The notes below the pieces were generated by a model. It saw only the letters and a program-made list of their open reading frames with translations, was not told the DNA's origin and did no database searches. DNA of 64,000 bases from Bacillus_BD sp963765265 (GTDB lineage Bacteria > Bacillota > Bacilli > Bacillales > Cytobacillaceae), in NCBI GenBank assembly GCA_963765265.1, contig CAVXVN010000005.1:1-64000 (forward strand), read 5' to 3'. This document shows positions 38,829-48,760 of this stretch, one piece after another (within the stretch, counting starts at the first letter, position 1; every line of letters begins with the position of its first letter). The position numbers were made by a program, and so were the translations under genes.

Positions 38829-40525
38829 TTGGGGAATTTATTCAATTTTAAAAGCATTAAAACGAAAATAATATTGGGATTTTCAGTCATTATTTTACTT
38901 GTACTTGCATTAGCAAGTTATAGCACTTATTCACTCAATAAAATGAATTACGGTACGAAAGATATTGTGAAAACGGAACTTCCATTACTCATTGCGGATG
39001 AGAAGATCGCCTTTAATACTGCCCAACGATTAGCTGCAGTGCATGCTTATGTATTATATGGAGATAAGCAATATAAGGATCTGTTTATGGAGAATACGGA
39101 AGAAAGCATAAAATATCAAGAAGAGATTTTAAAGATGAATGATTCAGAGGAAGTGAAACAACGAATTGATCAAGCGGTTAAATGGAGAGAAATGATCATT
39201 AACGATGTCTTTAATGTTTATGACCAGGGAAACAAAGAACTAGCCATTGATAATTTAGAAAATAAAGTAAACCCAATCTCAAATGAATTAATGCGCGGTT
39301 TTGAGGAGATGGCTACAAATAGAGAAGTAAACATTAGTGAAAAAGGACAAATGAATATTTCGAGTGGAGAATCTGTACTCATAATGGTCGCGATTGTTTC
39401 CATACTTGTTGTAGTATTAGGGATTGTTATCGCACTCTTAACTTCTCAAAAAATTTCAACACCGATTCGTTCAGTGATGAATCGGATGAAGGACATCACA
39501 AATGGCGATTTAACTCAGGAACCGCTAAAAACAAATTTACGTGATGAAACAGGTCAGCTTATGAACTCGACAAACGAAATGAATCATCATATGCGTGAAT
39601 TATTAACGAAAATTAACGTTGTGTCAGAAACCGTTAGCGTCAAAGTGAAGAGTTAACTCAATCAGCCAATGAAGTGAAGGCTGGTGCGGAACAAATTGCT
39701 GTTACGATGGAAGAATTGGCATCTGGTGCAGAGGTACAAGCCGATACTTCAAGTGAATTGTCGAGTACGATGTCAGCATTTGCCACAAATGTACAGGAAG
39801 CAAATGAAAATGGCCAACAAATTAATCAAGCATCAAGTGAAATTTTGGCGTTGACCGATAAAGGTAGTCAATTAATGGATTCCTCAACGAAAAAGATGAT
39901 CGAAATTGATCAAATTGTTAAAGGTTCCGTTCAAAAGGTAAAAGACTTAGATGCCCAATCTCAGGAAATATTCAAATTAGTTGTGGTCATTAAAGAGGTT
40001 GCGGATCAAACGAACCTTTTAGCGTTAAACGCAGCGATTGAAGCCGCTAGAGCAGGTGAACATGGCAGAGGATTCTCCGTCGTGGCAGAAGAGGTAAGAA
40101 AGTTAGCCGAACAAACAGCTACTTCCGTTACCGATATTACAAGAATCGTAAACAATATTCAGAATGGATTTGGTGTAGTCACTGAATCGTTACAAGATGG
40201 ATATAAAGAAGTAGAACAAGGTACAAGTCAAATCATCACAACGGGTGAAACCTTTAATGAAATTAACTCATCTGTAATCGGGATGGTTGATAATATCAAA
40301 AACGTGTCTAATAAATTGTTGGATATAACAACGAATAGCCAAGCGATGAATAGTTCGATTCAAGAAATTGCCGCCACAGCAGAGGAATCTGCAGCGGGAG
40401 TGGAACAAACAGCCGCATCTGTTCAACAAACAACCAGCTCAATGGAAGAAGTCGCTCGAAGCTCAGTTGATCTTGCCAAGTTAGCTGAAGAATTAAATGA
40501 ATTGATTCGTCAATTTAAACTCTGA
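38829..40525 (+). CDS. Methyl-accepting chemotaxis protein (one frameshift)
   Basis: TTG 38829 after GAGGTGTAGAAA. Order of parts: TM1 (IILGFSVIILLVLALASYS), an extracellular four-helix-bundle sensor domain (about 35-180), TM2 (VLIMVAIVSILVVVLGIVIA), HAMP (ISTPIRSVMNRMKDITNGDL), then the cytoplasmic signalling domain. An indel near 39640-39655 separates the N-terminal part (276 codons) from the rest. The hairpin-tip signature KEVADQTNLLALNAAIEAARAG is intact, followed by GRGFSVVAEEVRKLAEQ and TAEESAAGVEQT adaptation-site helices. Ligand unknown. It is the second gene after the c-di-GMP riboswitch, separated by a terminator. Confidence 0.9.
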
Positions 40526-40589
40526 TTCCTGAGAACAGACTTGTAGAATTTAGGTTTAGGACCAAAAGGAAGTCACCAACCTCAGGATT

Positions 40590-40634
40590 GATAACCAACA
40601 CCTGCACACTCGTGACTTCAGTCGTGGGAGGTTC
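40590..40634 (+). mobile_element. Possible IS200/IS605-type end remnant
   Basis: CGTGACTTCAGTCGTGGGAGGTTCAT resembles the subterminal hairpin at the right end of IS200/IS605 elements carrying tnpB. No tnpA/tnpB coding remains nearby. Judged from memory of such ends only. Confidence 0.35.
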
Positions 40635-40890
40635 ATAGATTCGTATTAATCAAGTGATAAGACCAGATTGCGGTAATCGTAATTTGGTCTTTTTTAGCGT
40701 GTAATGATGGGATTGTATGATTGGTATAAGTGGTTTCGTTTGGTACATCCATTCTTGTATTCGGTTTTGGATCTTCTAGAGCCATTTTAGGTATCCAAAC
40801 TGGTTTCTGATTCCCTTTTTGTACATACATAGTGATTTTGGTCACCACAACTAGTTCTTCGTTACTGGTTCCAATGGTAGGATAATTCAA
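40633..40890 (-). CDS. Hypothetical small protein or gene fragment
   Basis: 85 codons from TTG 40890 on the minus strand, without a good RBS. The sequence (ELVVVTKITMYVQKGNQKP, VPNETTYTNHTIPSLH) has a plausible protein composition with alternating hydrophobic residues, and could be the C-terminal piece of a longer lost gene. No family recognised. Confidence 0.25.
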   Translation of the reverse strand: MNYPTIGTSNEELVVVTKITMYVQKGNQKPVWIPKMALEDPKPNTRMDVPNETTYTNHTIPSLHAKKDQITITAIWSYHLINTNL

Positions 40891-41078
40891 AATACTATGA
40901 CAAATATCCTTGCTAAATGTGCGTTTTATAGGTTTTTATTATCATTTTATAGCTTCTATAATGAAAAATAAGGCGTTTCATTTATGAATAAATAATGACA
41001 AATACCTAGTTTCTATTTACAACTTTAGGAAAAAATGTAAAATCAGATCATAGTAATATTTATTGCGAGGTGATTCAT

Positions 41079-41270
41079 ATGTATGGTCTTGGAATTTTAT
41101 CAAATGAGCAATTAATGGACGTATACAATCAAGCGATTGAAATTAAGCTTGATCAAGATTTTATTGATATTTTAGCTGCAGAATTGAAAAAGAGAGGGAT
41201 AGAGGTCCTTCCAATTTTAAATAAGATAGCTCATTTTTTTTCTGATTTTTCTTATCAACTTCAAGGTTAA
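41079..41270 (+). CDS. sda: Sda-like sporulation histidine kinase inhibitor
   Basis: GCGAGGTGATTC precedes ATG 41079; a GTG at 41070 lies within that RBS. 63 residues. The segment LSNEQLMDVYNQAIEIKL then DQDFIDILAAELKKRG matches the helical hairpin of Sda ([33 protein letters not shown] in B. subtilis, from memory), with about 18 extra C-terminal residues. Sda blocks KinA autophosphorylation to delay sporulation when DNA replication is disturbed, and in B. subtilis its transcription is DnaA-controlled. The DnaA-box cluster lies 3.1 kb upstream; no box was seen in the immediate sda promoter region. Confidence 0.75.
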   Translation: MYGLGILSNEQLMDVYNQAIEIKLDQDFIDILAAELKKRGIEVLPILNKIAHFFSDFSYQLQG

Positions 41271-41620
41271 TGCTCTTTTTACTGTTTTCATTTAGAATGG
41301 ATAATAGGCATAGGGATTCTAGTCGCCATGGCTAGTGGGCGTATGCCTAGCATTGTTTTTTTGGAAGGCAGAGAACATCCGCGAATCAGACCAAGGAAAA
41401 TAGAGGAATTCGCGTAATAAAAGCAAATGATAACAAAGAAAAGCAAGTGAAAACAAAGAAGTTAGCATGGTTAAATCGTTTATCAACGGTTTTTAAGATT
41501 AAATTTTTACCATTCGGACAATTCCTACCGAACATACTGGATCAATCAAACGTTTGATTGAAGGAACTGGAGGCATTATATTCGTTTCAAAAGCTAGTTC
41601 CGAAAGCTTCGCAACCATAA
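41271..41620. other. Non-coding or degenerate region before comFA
   Basis: About 350 bases. A short open stretch reads EWIIGIGILVAMASGRMPS then IVFLEGREHPRIRPRKIEEFA up to TAA near 41416; it resembles a membrane helix plus tail but has no good start. The rest has no credible gene. In B. subtilis a DegV-type gene occupies this interval; no trace of it is visible. Confidence 0.35.
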
Positions 41621-41635
41621 TGAAGAGGTGATATT

Positions 41636-43228
41636 TTGCGATTTTCTTGTGTGAATGGGAAACTCGTCCCTGAATCTTTGTTGTTCGTGTCTGCCGAAAC
41701 GCTACCGATTTCTCAGATTAAGACTCTTCCCCAACCTCCACTAAACCCCGATTATCCTTACAATGAAAACCTACAAAAAATACTTGCTGGAAAACAGCTT
41801 CTCCTAGACGATCTTCCTTTTCCCTTAAATGAACTTCAAGCACATTACGAAAACGGGTATCTTTACTATCGAAAAAGCATCCTCATGGAAAATAACAAGC
41901 CAACTTGTGCACGTTGTGGAAATCAGGAAAGGCATTACTTTGCTACATTTCCATGTGCGAGATGCCATGAAACCTGTGTTTATTGCCGAAAATGCATCAT
42001 GATGGGAAGGGTAAGTACGTGTACGCCACTTGTAAGTTGGTCAGGGCCGTTGCCAGACTTCGGAATATTGAAGGATGCTTTACCAGTAGAAGCAGAAGCT
42101 CTACCACGAACAAATCGGAGTACATCAAATGAAACAATGATTGCTCCGGTATCCCCAGCCGAATCTTCTTCACTTCTCCAATGGACAGGAACACTATCCG
42201 ATGGACAAAAACGAGCATCAAATAGAGTGGTTGAAGCCATCCGCCATTCAGAATCCTTACTCGTTTGGGCTGTGTGTGGAGCGGGGAAAACGGAAGTATT
42301 ATTCGCTGGGATCAATCGTGCTCTCTTAGCTGGAAAAAGAGTTTGCCTGGCAACGCCAAGAACAGATGTTGTACTAGAACTATCTCCCCGTTTAAAAAAG
42401 GTATTCCCGGATATTCCGGTTGCTACTTTGTATGGTGGCAGCGATGACCGCCATCTATTGGCACCCCTTACCATTGCGACCACCCACCAGTTGCTCCGAT
42501 TTTATCAAGCGTTTGATGTGTTAATCGTTGACGAAGTGGATGCCTTTCCATACTCTGCTGACCAATCGTTACAATATGCAGTCGAACAAGCACGTAAAAT
42601 CCCCTCATCCATCATCCACTTAACAGCAACACCAAATGAAAAATGGCAAAAAGAATGCCGCATGGGAAAAAGAAACTTTGTCACGATCCCCGCTCGCTTT
42701 CACCGTTATTCCCTGCCAATCCCGAAATTTGTCTGGTGTGGCAATTGGGGAAAAAGGTTAAAAAAGGGAAACCTGCCGCCAAATGTCCTCATGTGGGTTA
42801 AACAACGTATCCAATCCGAAACCCAAGCACTCCTATTCTTTCCACGAATTGAATTAATGGAAAAACTACTCCCTCTACTACGAAAAATCCATCCCAAAAT
42901 TGAAGGTGTTCATTCCGAAGATCCACTCAGAAAAGAAAAGGTCCAAGCTATGCGTCAAAAGGAAATTCCCATTCTCTTAACCACAACGATTCTAGAACGA
43001 GGAGTTACATTTCCTAAGCTGGATGTGGCTGTATTCGGTGCAGAAGACCGAATCTTTACCGAAAGTGCTCTCGTCCAAATTGCCGGACGTGTCGGGCGCA
43101 GCTCAGACTTTCCAAGCGGAGACATTACCTTTTTTCATTATGGTAAAACAAATGCCATGGTCAAAGCCCGTCGTCAAATCATGGAAATGAATAAGGAAGC
43201 ACGGAAGAAGGGGATGATTGATGATTAA
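41636..43228 (+). CDS. comFA: Competence DNA-uptake ATPase ComFA
   Basis: 530 residues from TTG 41636, GAAGAGGTGAT upstream. An N-terminal four-Cys zinc module (CARCGNQERHYFATFPCARC, then CVYCRKCIMMG) is followed by a DEAD-type helicase core: Walker A AVCGAGKTEVLFAGI, ATPRTDVVLEL, Walker B LIVDEVDAFPY, ATPNEKW, and C-terminal domain VHSEDPLRKEK, TTTILERGVTFPKLDVAVFG and QIAGRVGRSS. ComFA drives transport of single-stranded DNA through ComEC during transformation. Intact. In Bacillus the operon is comFA-comFB-comFC; comFB is not found here. Confidence 0.96.
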   Translation: MRFSCVNGKLVPESLLFVSAETLPISQIKTLPQPPLNPDYPYNENLQKILAGKQLLLDDLPFPLNELQAHYENGYLYYRKSILMENNKPTCARCGNQERHYFATFPCARCHETCVYCRKCIMMGRVSTCTPLVSWSGPLPDFGILKDALPVEAEALPRTNRSTSNETMIAPVSPAESSSLLQWTGTLSDGQKRASNRVVEAIRHSESLLVWAVCGAGKTEVLFAGINRALLAGKRVCLATPRTDVVLELSPRLKKVFPDIPVATLYGGSDDRHLLAPLTIATTHQLLRFYQAFDVLIVDEVDAFPYSADQSLQYAVEQARKIPSSIIHLTATPNEKWQKECRMGKRNFVTIPARFHRYSLPIPKFVWCGNWGKRLKKGNLPPNVLMWVKQRIQSETQALLFFPRIELMEKLLPLLRKIHPKIEGVHSEDPLRKEKVQAMRQKEIPILLTTTILERGVTFPKLDVAVFGAEDRIFTESALVQIAGRVGRSSDFPSGDITFFHYGKTNAMVKARRQIMEMNKEARKKGMIDD

Positions 43229-43337
43229 GGGAGAGAGTGGGAGGTTACAGGGCCTGATTTTTGGAGGGATATGAGGAAATTAAAAACATTTCTAAATAAC
43301 CGTGTTATAATAAATGAAAAAAAACGGAGTGATTATT

Positions 43338-44009
43338 ATGGAAGAACTCGTAAAGCAAATACTTGGTGAGCTTCAAAAAGTTAATAATCGACTTGATCGT
43401 TTAGATAAAGGTCAAGAAAGACTTCAAACAGTAACAGAAAGACTTCAAACAGGACAAGAAAAACTTCAAACAGTAACAGAAAGACTTCAAACAGGACAAG
43501 AAAAACTTCAAACAGTAACAGAAAGACTTCAAACAGGACAAGAAAAACTTCAAACAGTAACAGAAAGACTTCAAACAGGACAAGAAAAACTTCAAACAGT
43601 AACAGAAAGACTTCAAACAGGACAAGAAAAACTTCAAACAGGACAAGAAAAACTTCAAACAGTAACAGAAAGACTTCAAACAGGACAAGAAAAACTTCAA
43701 ACAGTAACAGAAAGACTTCAAACAGGACAAGAAAAACTTCAAACAGTAACAGAAAGACTTCAAACAGGACAAGAAAAACTTCAAACAGGACAAGAAAGAC
43801 TTCAAATAGGACAAGACCAGTTGAAAGATAACCTTATCAATGGACTTGGACCATACTTTGAACAAATTGAGAAACATATCGATGCAAAAACAGATGAACT
43901 TAAAGATACATTAGAAGACCAACAACGGGTTATTGATACATTAGCATCTCGTTCTATTAAGCACGAAAGTGAAATAAAAGACTTTAAACGATTACTAAAG
44001 AACCAATAG
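43338..44009 (+). CDS. Heptad-repeat coiled-coil protein in the comFB position
   Basis: Start ATG 43338 (CGGAGTGATTATT upstream). 223 residues: a short head (EELVKQILGELQKVNNRLDRL), a central block made entirely of alternating heptads RLQTGQE and KLQTVTE, then a distinct tail (NGLGPYFEQIEKHIDAKTDEL ending with HESEIKDFKRLLKNQ). The heptads form a long, very regular coiled coil. No family function is recognised; it resembles DUF-type helical proteins of Bacillus whose repeat number varies. It lies between comFA and comFC but is separated from them by spacers, so it may be an insertion rather than a competence protein. Confidence 0.8.
   Translation: MEELVKQILGELQKVNNRLDRLDKGQERLQTVTERLQTGQEKLQTVTERLQTGQEKLQTVTERLQTGQEKLQTVTERLQTGQEKLQTVTERLQTGQEKLQTGQEKLQTVTERLQTGQEKLQTVTERLQTGQEKLQTVTERLQTGQEKLQTGQERLQIGQDQLKDNLINGLGPYFEQIEKHIDAKTDELKDTLEDQQRVIDTLASRSIKHESEIKDFKRLLKNQ
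43424..43809 (+). repeat. 21/42-bp tandem repeats coding heptads
   Basis: A 42-bp unit (AGACTTCAAACAGTAACAGA plus AAGACTTCAAACAGGACAAG-type half units) is repeated about nine times, made of two 21-bp half-units each coding one heptad. Two places have two successive TGQE half-units, showing slippage or unequal recombination at the 21-bp level. Copies are almost identical at DNA level, so copy number is probably variable between strains. Confidence 0.92.
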
Positions 44010-44262
44010 GAGCGATAGCCCTTTTTCTTTGCTTTCCAAATGGGTGACATTTCCTTATCTAACGGCCACAATTGTATGACCACTGTTTCCGTACCTCGTA
44101 TTTCAATGACATAGTAACATAACGAAAATAAAGGTTATTCCACCATACAATCCGGATACCCTAAATTAATTGCACAAAAAAATAATTACACCGAAGCCCA
44201 TTAGAATTGCACATCCTTCCGGAAAAAATAAATTCCTCCCCCCTCTTTTTAATATAAAAAAG
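44010..44262. other. Spacer between coiled-coil gene and comFC
   Basis: About 250 bases with no gene recognised; AT-rich, with no clear terminator. Confidence 0.35.
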
Positions 44263-44275
44263 GACTGATCCTACC

Positions 44276-44981
44276 ATGGCTGACCACTGCCTCATTTGTT
44301 TTCAAGAAATCATCCTCCAAATGGGTTGGAATGACTTAATCTCAGCTGAAAAGAAGCAAACCATCTGCCCCACCTGTAAAAGCAAATTACAAGAGATCGA
44401 CGGCCAAACTTGTCGGATTTGCAGTCGCCCGTTTGATCAACTAGACACCAAATTTATCCGTGGTGATACATGTTACGATTGTTTCCGCTGGGAAGAGGAT
44501 CCAAAATGGCAAAACTGTCTGGAAAAAAATCAATCCTTGTTTCAGTACAATGATTTTCTACAGGAAGTCATCGCCCGCTATAAATTTCGCGGGGATTACA
44601 TCTTGGCGAGTCTTTTCTCACAGTGGATCATTGAAAAGTTGAGTAAACAAGAAGTTTGATCACTATGTGCCAATTCCCTTAAGCCCAGAACGATTACAAG
44701 AACGAGGTTTTAATCAAGCCGAAGCATTGATTGTCGAAGCAGGACTCCAGTCCGCGAACCTTCTCAAACGTACACACTCGGAAAAACAGTCAAAAAAATC
44801 TCGCTCAGACCGCATCCATGTTCCCCAAGTTTTTTCGTTGGAACCCACCACTCTAGAAGGAAAAAGAATCCTACTCGTCGATGATATTTACACAACAGGT
44901 TCTACGCTCAGACATGCGGCAAAAATATTAGTAGAGAATGGAGCAGCCTCTGTATCATCGATTACGATCGCAAGAGGCTAA
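44276..44981 (+). CDS. comFC: ComFC phosphoribosyltransferase-like competence protein (one frameshift)
   Basis: ATG 44276. The N-terminal zinc-finger part (HCLICFQEI, ICPTCKSKL, CRICSRPF, CYDCFRWEED) is followed by YKFRGDYILASLFSQ; an indel near 44650 leads into HYVPIPLSPERLQERGFNQAE and the PRPP-binding motif RILLVDDIYTTGSTL of the PRTase fold. About 235 residues in all, normal for ComFC/GntX. Required for full natural transformation; it works with ComFA. Confidence 0.9.
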
Positions 44982-45178
44982 AATGGGAATCTATTTTGTA
45001 TGATAGAAAATGAAGTGGTAGGGGAGGATTCACTGCTCTGAAAAAATATTGAATTTACTAATATAGTAATGCGTCAAAAGTCCCCAAAAATGTAAAATTT
45101 CCTTTATAATAAAAGTAACAATCAAAATGGGTGTCTATCCCTTGTGTTTGGGACACCGCCTTAAAGGAGATCATCGGA

Positions 45179-45592
45179 ATGCCAGACGTAATCAATTGCC
45201 CAAGCTGTGGAAATCTTATGGTAAGAAACAAGTTTCGCGATGTTTGTGAGAACTGTTGGAAAGAAGAAGAAAAACAATTTGACATCGTCTACAAATTTAT
45301 CCGCATTCGAGAAAATAGAGCAGCAACCATCCCCCAAGTCGTTGAAGGAACGAGTGTAGATGAAGATTTATTACTCAAGTTTATTAAAACAGGACGATTA
45401 AAAATAACCCAATTTCCGAATCTCGGCTATCCGTGTGATAGATGTGGAACGATTATTCGTACAGGAAAGCTATGTGATAGCTGTGCTAGTAAGTTAAGAG
45501 AAGCACTTGAAATACACGAAAAAGAGGAAGATCGCAAGGAAGAATTACGGAAGCGGGAAAAAGGTACTTATTTAGCAAATAATAAAAAATAA
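45179..45592 (+). CDS. yvyF: YvyF flagellar-operon zinc-finger protein
   Basis: 137 residues from ATG 45179 with TTAAAGGAGATCAT upstream; the open frame to 45131 lacks an RBS. Two Cys4 clusters flank a helical middle: CPSCGNLMVRNKFRDVCENC and CDRCGTIIRTGKLCDSC. The middle (AATIPQVVEGTSVDEDLLLKFI) looks like an HTH similar to MerR/DnaA-type winged segments. This matches the YvyF/TIGR03826 family found next to flgM in Bacillus. Likely regulatory, function not settled. A short paralogue occurs at 63501-63728. Confidence 0.88.
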   Translation: MPDVINCPSCGNLMVRNKFRDVCENCWKEEEKQFDIVYKFIRIRENRAATIPQVVEGTSVDEDLLLKFIKTGRLKITQFPNLGYPCDRCGTIIRTGKLCDSCASKLREALEIHEKEEDRKEELRKREKGTYLANNKK

Positions 45593-45716
45593 AGGCAACA
45601 AGGGAATTTGGAAGAAGAAAGATATAAATAGTTCAATTAAGGAATTTTAAGTCGAATCATTACTGGATATCTATTATAGATATCCTTTTTATTTTCCTGT
45701 AGGTCTTTTGCATTAT

Positions 45717-45742
45717 TAAAGATTATGAAGTTTTACCGATAT
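45717..45742 (+). promoter_or_regulatory. SigD-type promoter
   Basis: TAAA (45717-45720), 14-base spacer, ACCGATAT (45735-45742); the B. subtilis SigD consensus is TAAA-N14/16-GCCGATAT. It lies 38 bases before the FliK-like start. Confidence 0.8.
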
Positions 45743-45780
45743 TATTCTCAGAGTAACTGATTCGTACGGGAGTGGAGAAT

Positions 45781-48318
45781 ATGCAGGTCAACCACCAAAT
45801 CATTCATCAGCAAAAAACGATGCCCGACGCTCCACTTGAGTTAAAACAAGGGGAAGTGTACCGGGCGTCTATTAAAGAAAAAATAAATGATACAGATGCG
45901 ATTTTAAATATAAGAGGAAAAGAAGTCCATGCCAGGTTCTCAGATGGGGTTCCTACCTCTGAAAATCGTGTAGCCATTCAAGTTAATGGTCAAAGCGATA
46001 AACTAGTAAATGTCAAAACAATCACAACTGAAAATACCAAAACAGCTTCCAGTGAGGAAAAGATTTTTACGAGTCTTGGCTTAACAGGAAAAGAATCACC
46101 CCATGTAAAACAAGCTGTGAGTATTTTATTGGATAAAGGTGCACCATTATCAAAAGAAATCGTTGGTGAATTGAAAACGTTCATGGAGAAAACTCCTGGA
46201 ACGCTTGATGCTAAACTAGAAACGGTTCGAGCTTTAGCAAATAAAAGACTAGAAGCAACAGGCACCCAACTTCGCGCGGTTCATGAAGCGTTAAATGGAA
46301 AACCTTTAAATGAAGTGTTATCCAGTATTGCAAAAGAAATTGATCCGGATTTTAAGTTGGAAAAAACAGAGACTGCAAGTGTAAAGTCACAGAATCAAAT
46401 TCCTACAAAAAGATAGCGTGCCAGCATCGAAAGCTATAGAGAACCAACAAGTAGTTGTAAATCGTACAAGCAATAACGTAACGGAAGGCATTAAAACCTT
46501 CTCAAAGTACACAAAGTTCCTCGACAACGAATGCTTCAGAACTAGAGCAATCTTGTCCGAAAGAGCCTTGAATTACTAGAGTCAGAACCTGATTTAAAAA
46601 AGGCCATCAATCAAATAAGAGAAGAAATTGTTAAAAATCCAAAAATAGACCGTGATCTAACTCAAAAAGTCGAAAAAGCAGCACGAGAAGCCGAAAAACT
46701 GCAGTCCATTGGCAAGGAACGGTTAGCTAATCATGCTAGTCAATTAGACCAAGCAGGTCGTGATCGCCTAATAAAAATGCTACAGCAAGTAGAAACAATA
46801 TTAAAGCAAAATCAAACCAAACCATCTGAATCTATTAACCAAGCCTTAAAACAATTGCAAAAAGAACCTAATCTAGAAAAGGCACTTGACCAAGTACGAA
46901 AAGAAATCACAAGCAATCCAACCATTGACTTAAAAACCATCAATAAAGTTGAAAAAGCACTTAATCAAGCTACCCAACTACAGGATAAAGGCCGGGAAAT
47001 TGCTGCCCGTCAACATATAACGAAAGAACTAACAGAAATTCAGCAAGAATTAGCTAAAACAGAGCCAAAAATCAATACTGAACAAAAATCGTTACAAGAG
47101 CAGATGCAATACGATCTAAACGAACAAATGCAATCATTAAACATTCAATCAAAAGATATTCTAGTTACAAAAGTAACCCAAAAGCTAGCTCAAGCCACAC
47201 ATGATTTCCGTGAACTAAAACGAGAAATATACAAGGAATCTTGACAATGTGGAGCGGTTAATCAACACATTTAAGAAAAATGCCTATCCACAGGCAAAAC
47301 AAATGCTTGAAACAACCATCAGCAAGCTTGATAATGCGATTTTAAAAAGTGATATGATGCTCTTTACCGATATGAAAACGGAAAAGCAACTCATGAATGC
47401 AAGCACCCAATTAGCAGAAGCGAAAAAACTACTAGCAAAAGGTGATCATGACCGAAGCGGGAAAAATCGTTAACGAAGTCAAAACATTAGTGGATAAACT
47501 TATTTTCAAACCGTCAGAGCAAAAAATCATGCATTATGTCAATAAAGAAAGCATGGCATTGGGAACGAGCTCACCATCGCAACAAATGCTCACAAAGTTT
47601 AGTGAAGCAACACATGGCACCGTAAACCAAGAACCATCCGCTCGACAAATGTATGAAATGGTACGTTCCTTAGGATTAAACCATGAAAGTGATGTCGCAA
47701 ATTCCCTTGTTTTTCAAAAAAATGACCAATCACAGCAAGACCAACAACAGCAACAGGAGAACTTAAAATCTGTTCTTATGAAGCTCGCACAAGGAGAAGG
47801 TCAGGAAAACAATCCCAAAGTGGCTCAACAAGCGGAACAAGCTTTAACGAATCTCACTGGTCAACAATTATTAAGTAAATCGGATGGTAATGGAACATTA
47901 CAAAGTATGTTTTTCAATCTGCCCCTCATGTTAGGCGGAAAGCCTGAAAATCTACAAGTGTTCATCAATTCGAAAAATGAAGGACAGCAAGTTGAATGGG
48001 AAAACTGTAATCTTTACTTTTTATTAGAAACGAAAAAACTCGGTGATGTTGGAATTCTCCTCAATTCAACCGATCGAAATTTATCAATTACGATCAAAAA
48101 TGATTTGCCAGGTTTTAAAGAAAAAATAGAACCATTGGCTAGTTTTACAAAAGAAAAACTTCAAGAAGTAGGCTACAACGTATCAAGTATCAATTTTGCC
48201 AGAATGAATCCTGTTCGTAGCCAATCGATTCTCAATCAACGAATCAGGAAACGAAACTAATCAGGCAAAATCAACAAGACAAGTCTTCACCGAGAAGGGA
48301 ATGGACTTCACGATATGA
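45781..48318 (+). CDS. FliK/YlqG-like flagellar hook-length-type protein (multiply frameshifted)
   Basis: GGGAGTGGAGAAT precedes ATG 45781. The N-terminal 200 residues (YRASIKEKINDTDAILNIRG) resemble the OB-like start of YlqG-type proteins. A long Gln/Lys/Glu-rich helical middle contains two similar copies (EPDLKKAINQIREEIVKNP and EPNLEKALDQVRKEITSNP). The C-terminus (LPLMLGGKPENLQVFINSKN, FFLLETKKLGDVGILL-like, EKLQEVGYNVSSINF) resembles the FliK/YlqG C-terminal domain. Indels lie near 46410, 46500-46570, 47240, 47455 and 48245; after the last the frame reads ESGNETNQAKSTRQVFTEKG then MDFTI to TGA 48316-48318. It overlaps the next gene (ATGA), as with the ylqG-ylqH pair of B. subtilis. Confidence 0.72.
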
Positions 48319-48588
48319 AAGTTTCTAGTTTTTACAATCAAAAAAAGCGCAAAGAAATCAATGGACCACAGGCAGCTGTCATTAAATATGATGAAGAAAC
48401 AGGAAAAGTACCCGTTGTTGTGGCACAGGGAAAAGGTCATGTTGCCCAACAAATCATTGAACTGGCACAAGAAAAATGATATCCATATGCAAGAAGACTC
48501 TACACTTGTGGCCAATCTCTTAGATATGGACCTGGGGGATAATATTCCCCCACAGCTCTATTCGGTTATGGCAGAAATTCTTTTCTAA
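48315..48588 (+). CDS. FlhB C-terminal-like protein (YlqH/FhlB type; one frameshift)
   Basis: ATG 48315 overlaps the preceding stop. AAVIKYDEETGKVPVVVAQG then KGHVAQQIIELAQE, and after a one-base insertion near 48477 NDIHMQEDSTLVANLLDMDL then IPPQLYSVMAEILF. This is the cytoplasmic C-terminal domain of FlhB without the NPTH cleavage region or membrane part, as in the YlqH/FhlB family, about 91 residues. Such proteins are proposed to interact with the flagellar export gate; pairing with a FliK-like protein supports a role in export specificity switching. Confidence 0.85.
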
Positions 48589-48687
48589 TTGAAGAAATAG
48601 AAAAATTATTAAATTAGAGAATTTGTGTTCTAATAATATAGTTCTCAAGAAATATTTACGTATAATTTTTCCTATAAAAAAAATGTT

Positions 48688-48714
48688 TAAATAAATCCAA
48701 CTTGTAACCGATAA
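48688..48714 (+). promoter_or_regulatory. SigD-type promoter of flgM
   Basis: TAAA (48688-48691), 15-base spacer, ACCGATAA (48707-48714), 47 bases before the flgM start. Confidence 0.75.
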
Positions 48715-48760
48715 TACAATTAAAGGAAAGTAACGAATGGATTGAAAGGGAGGGATAACA

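Noticed and set aside
41271..41416. Small membrane-helix frame (IIGIGILVAMASG...)
   Set aside because: It has no start codon with RBS and follows directly after sda in another frame; reported only as a degenerate stretch.
43401..43877. 158-codon minus-strand frame opposite the heptad repeats (Cys/Phe/Leu-rich)
   Set aside because: It is an antisense shadow of the tandem repeat, with no RBS and odd composition.
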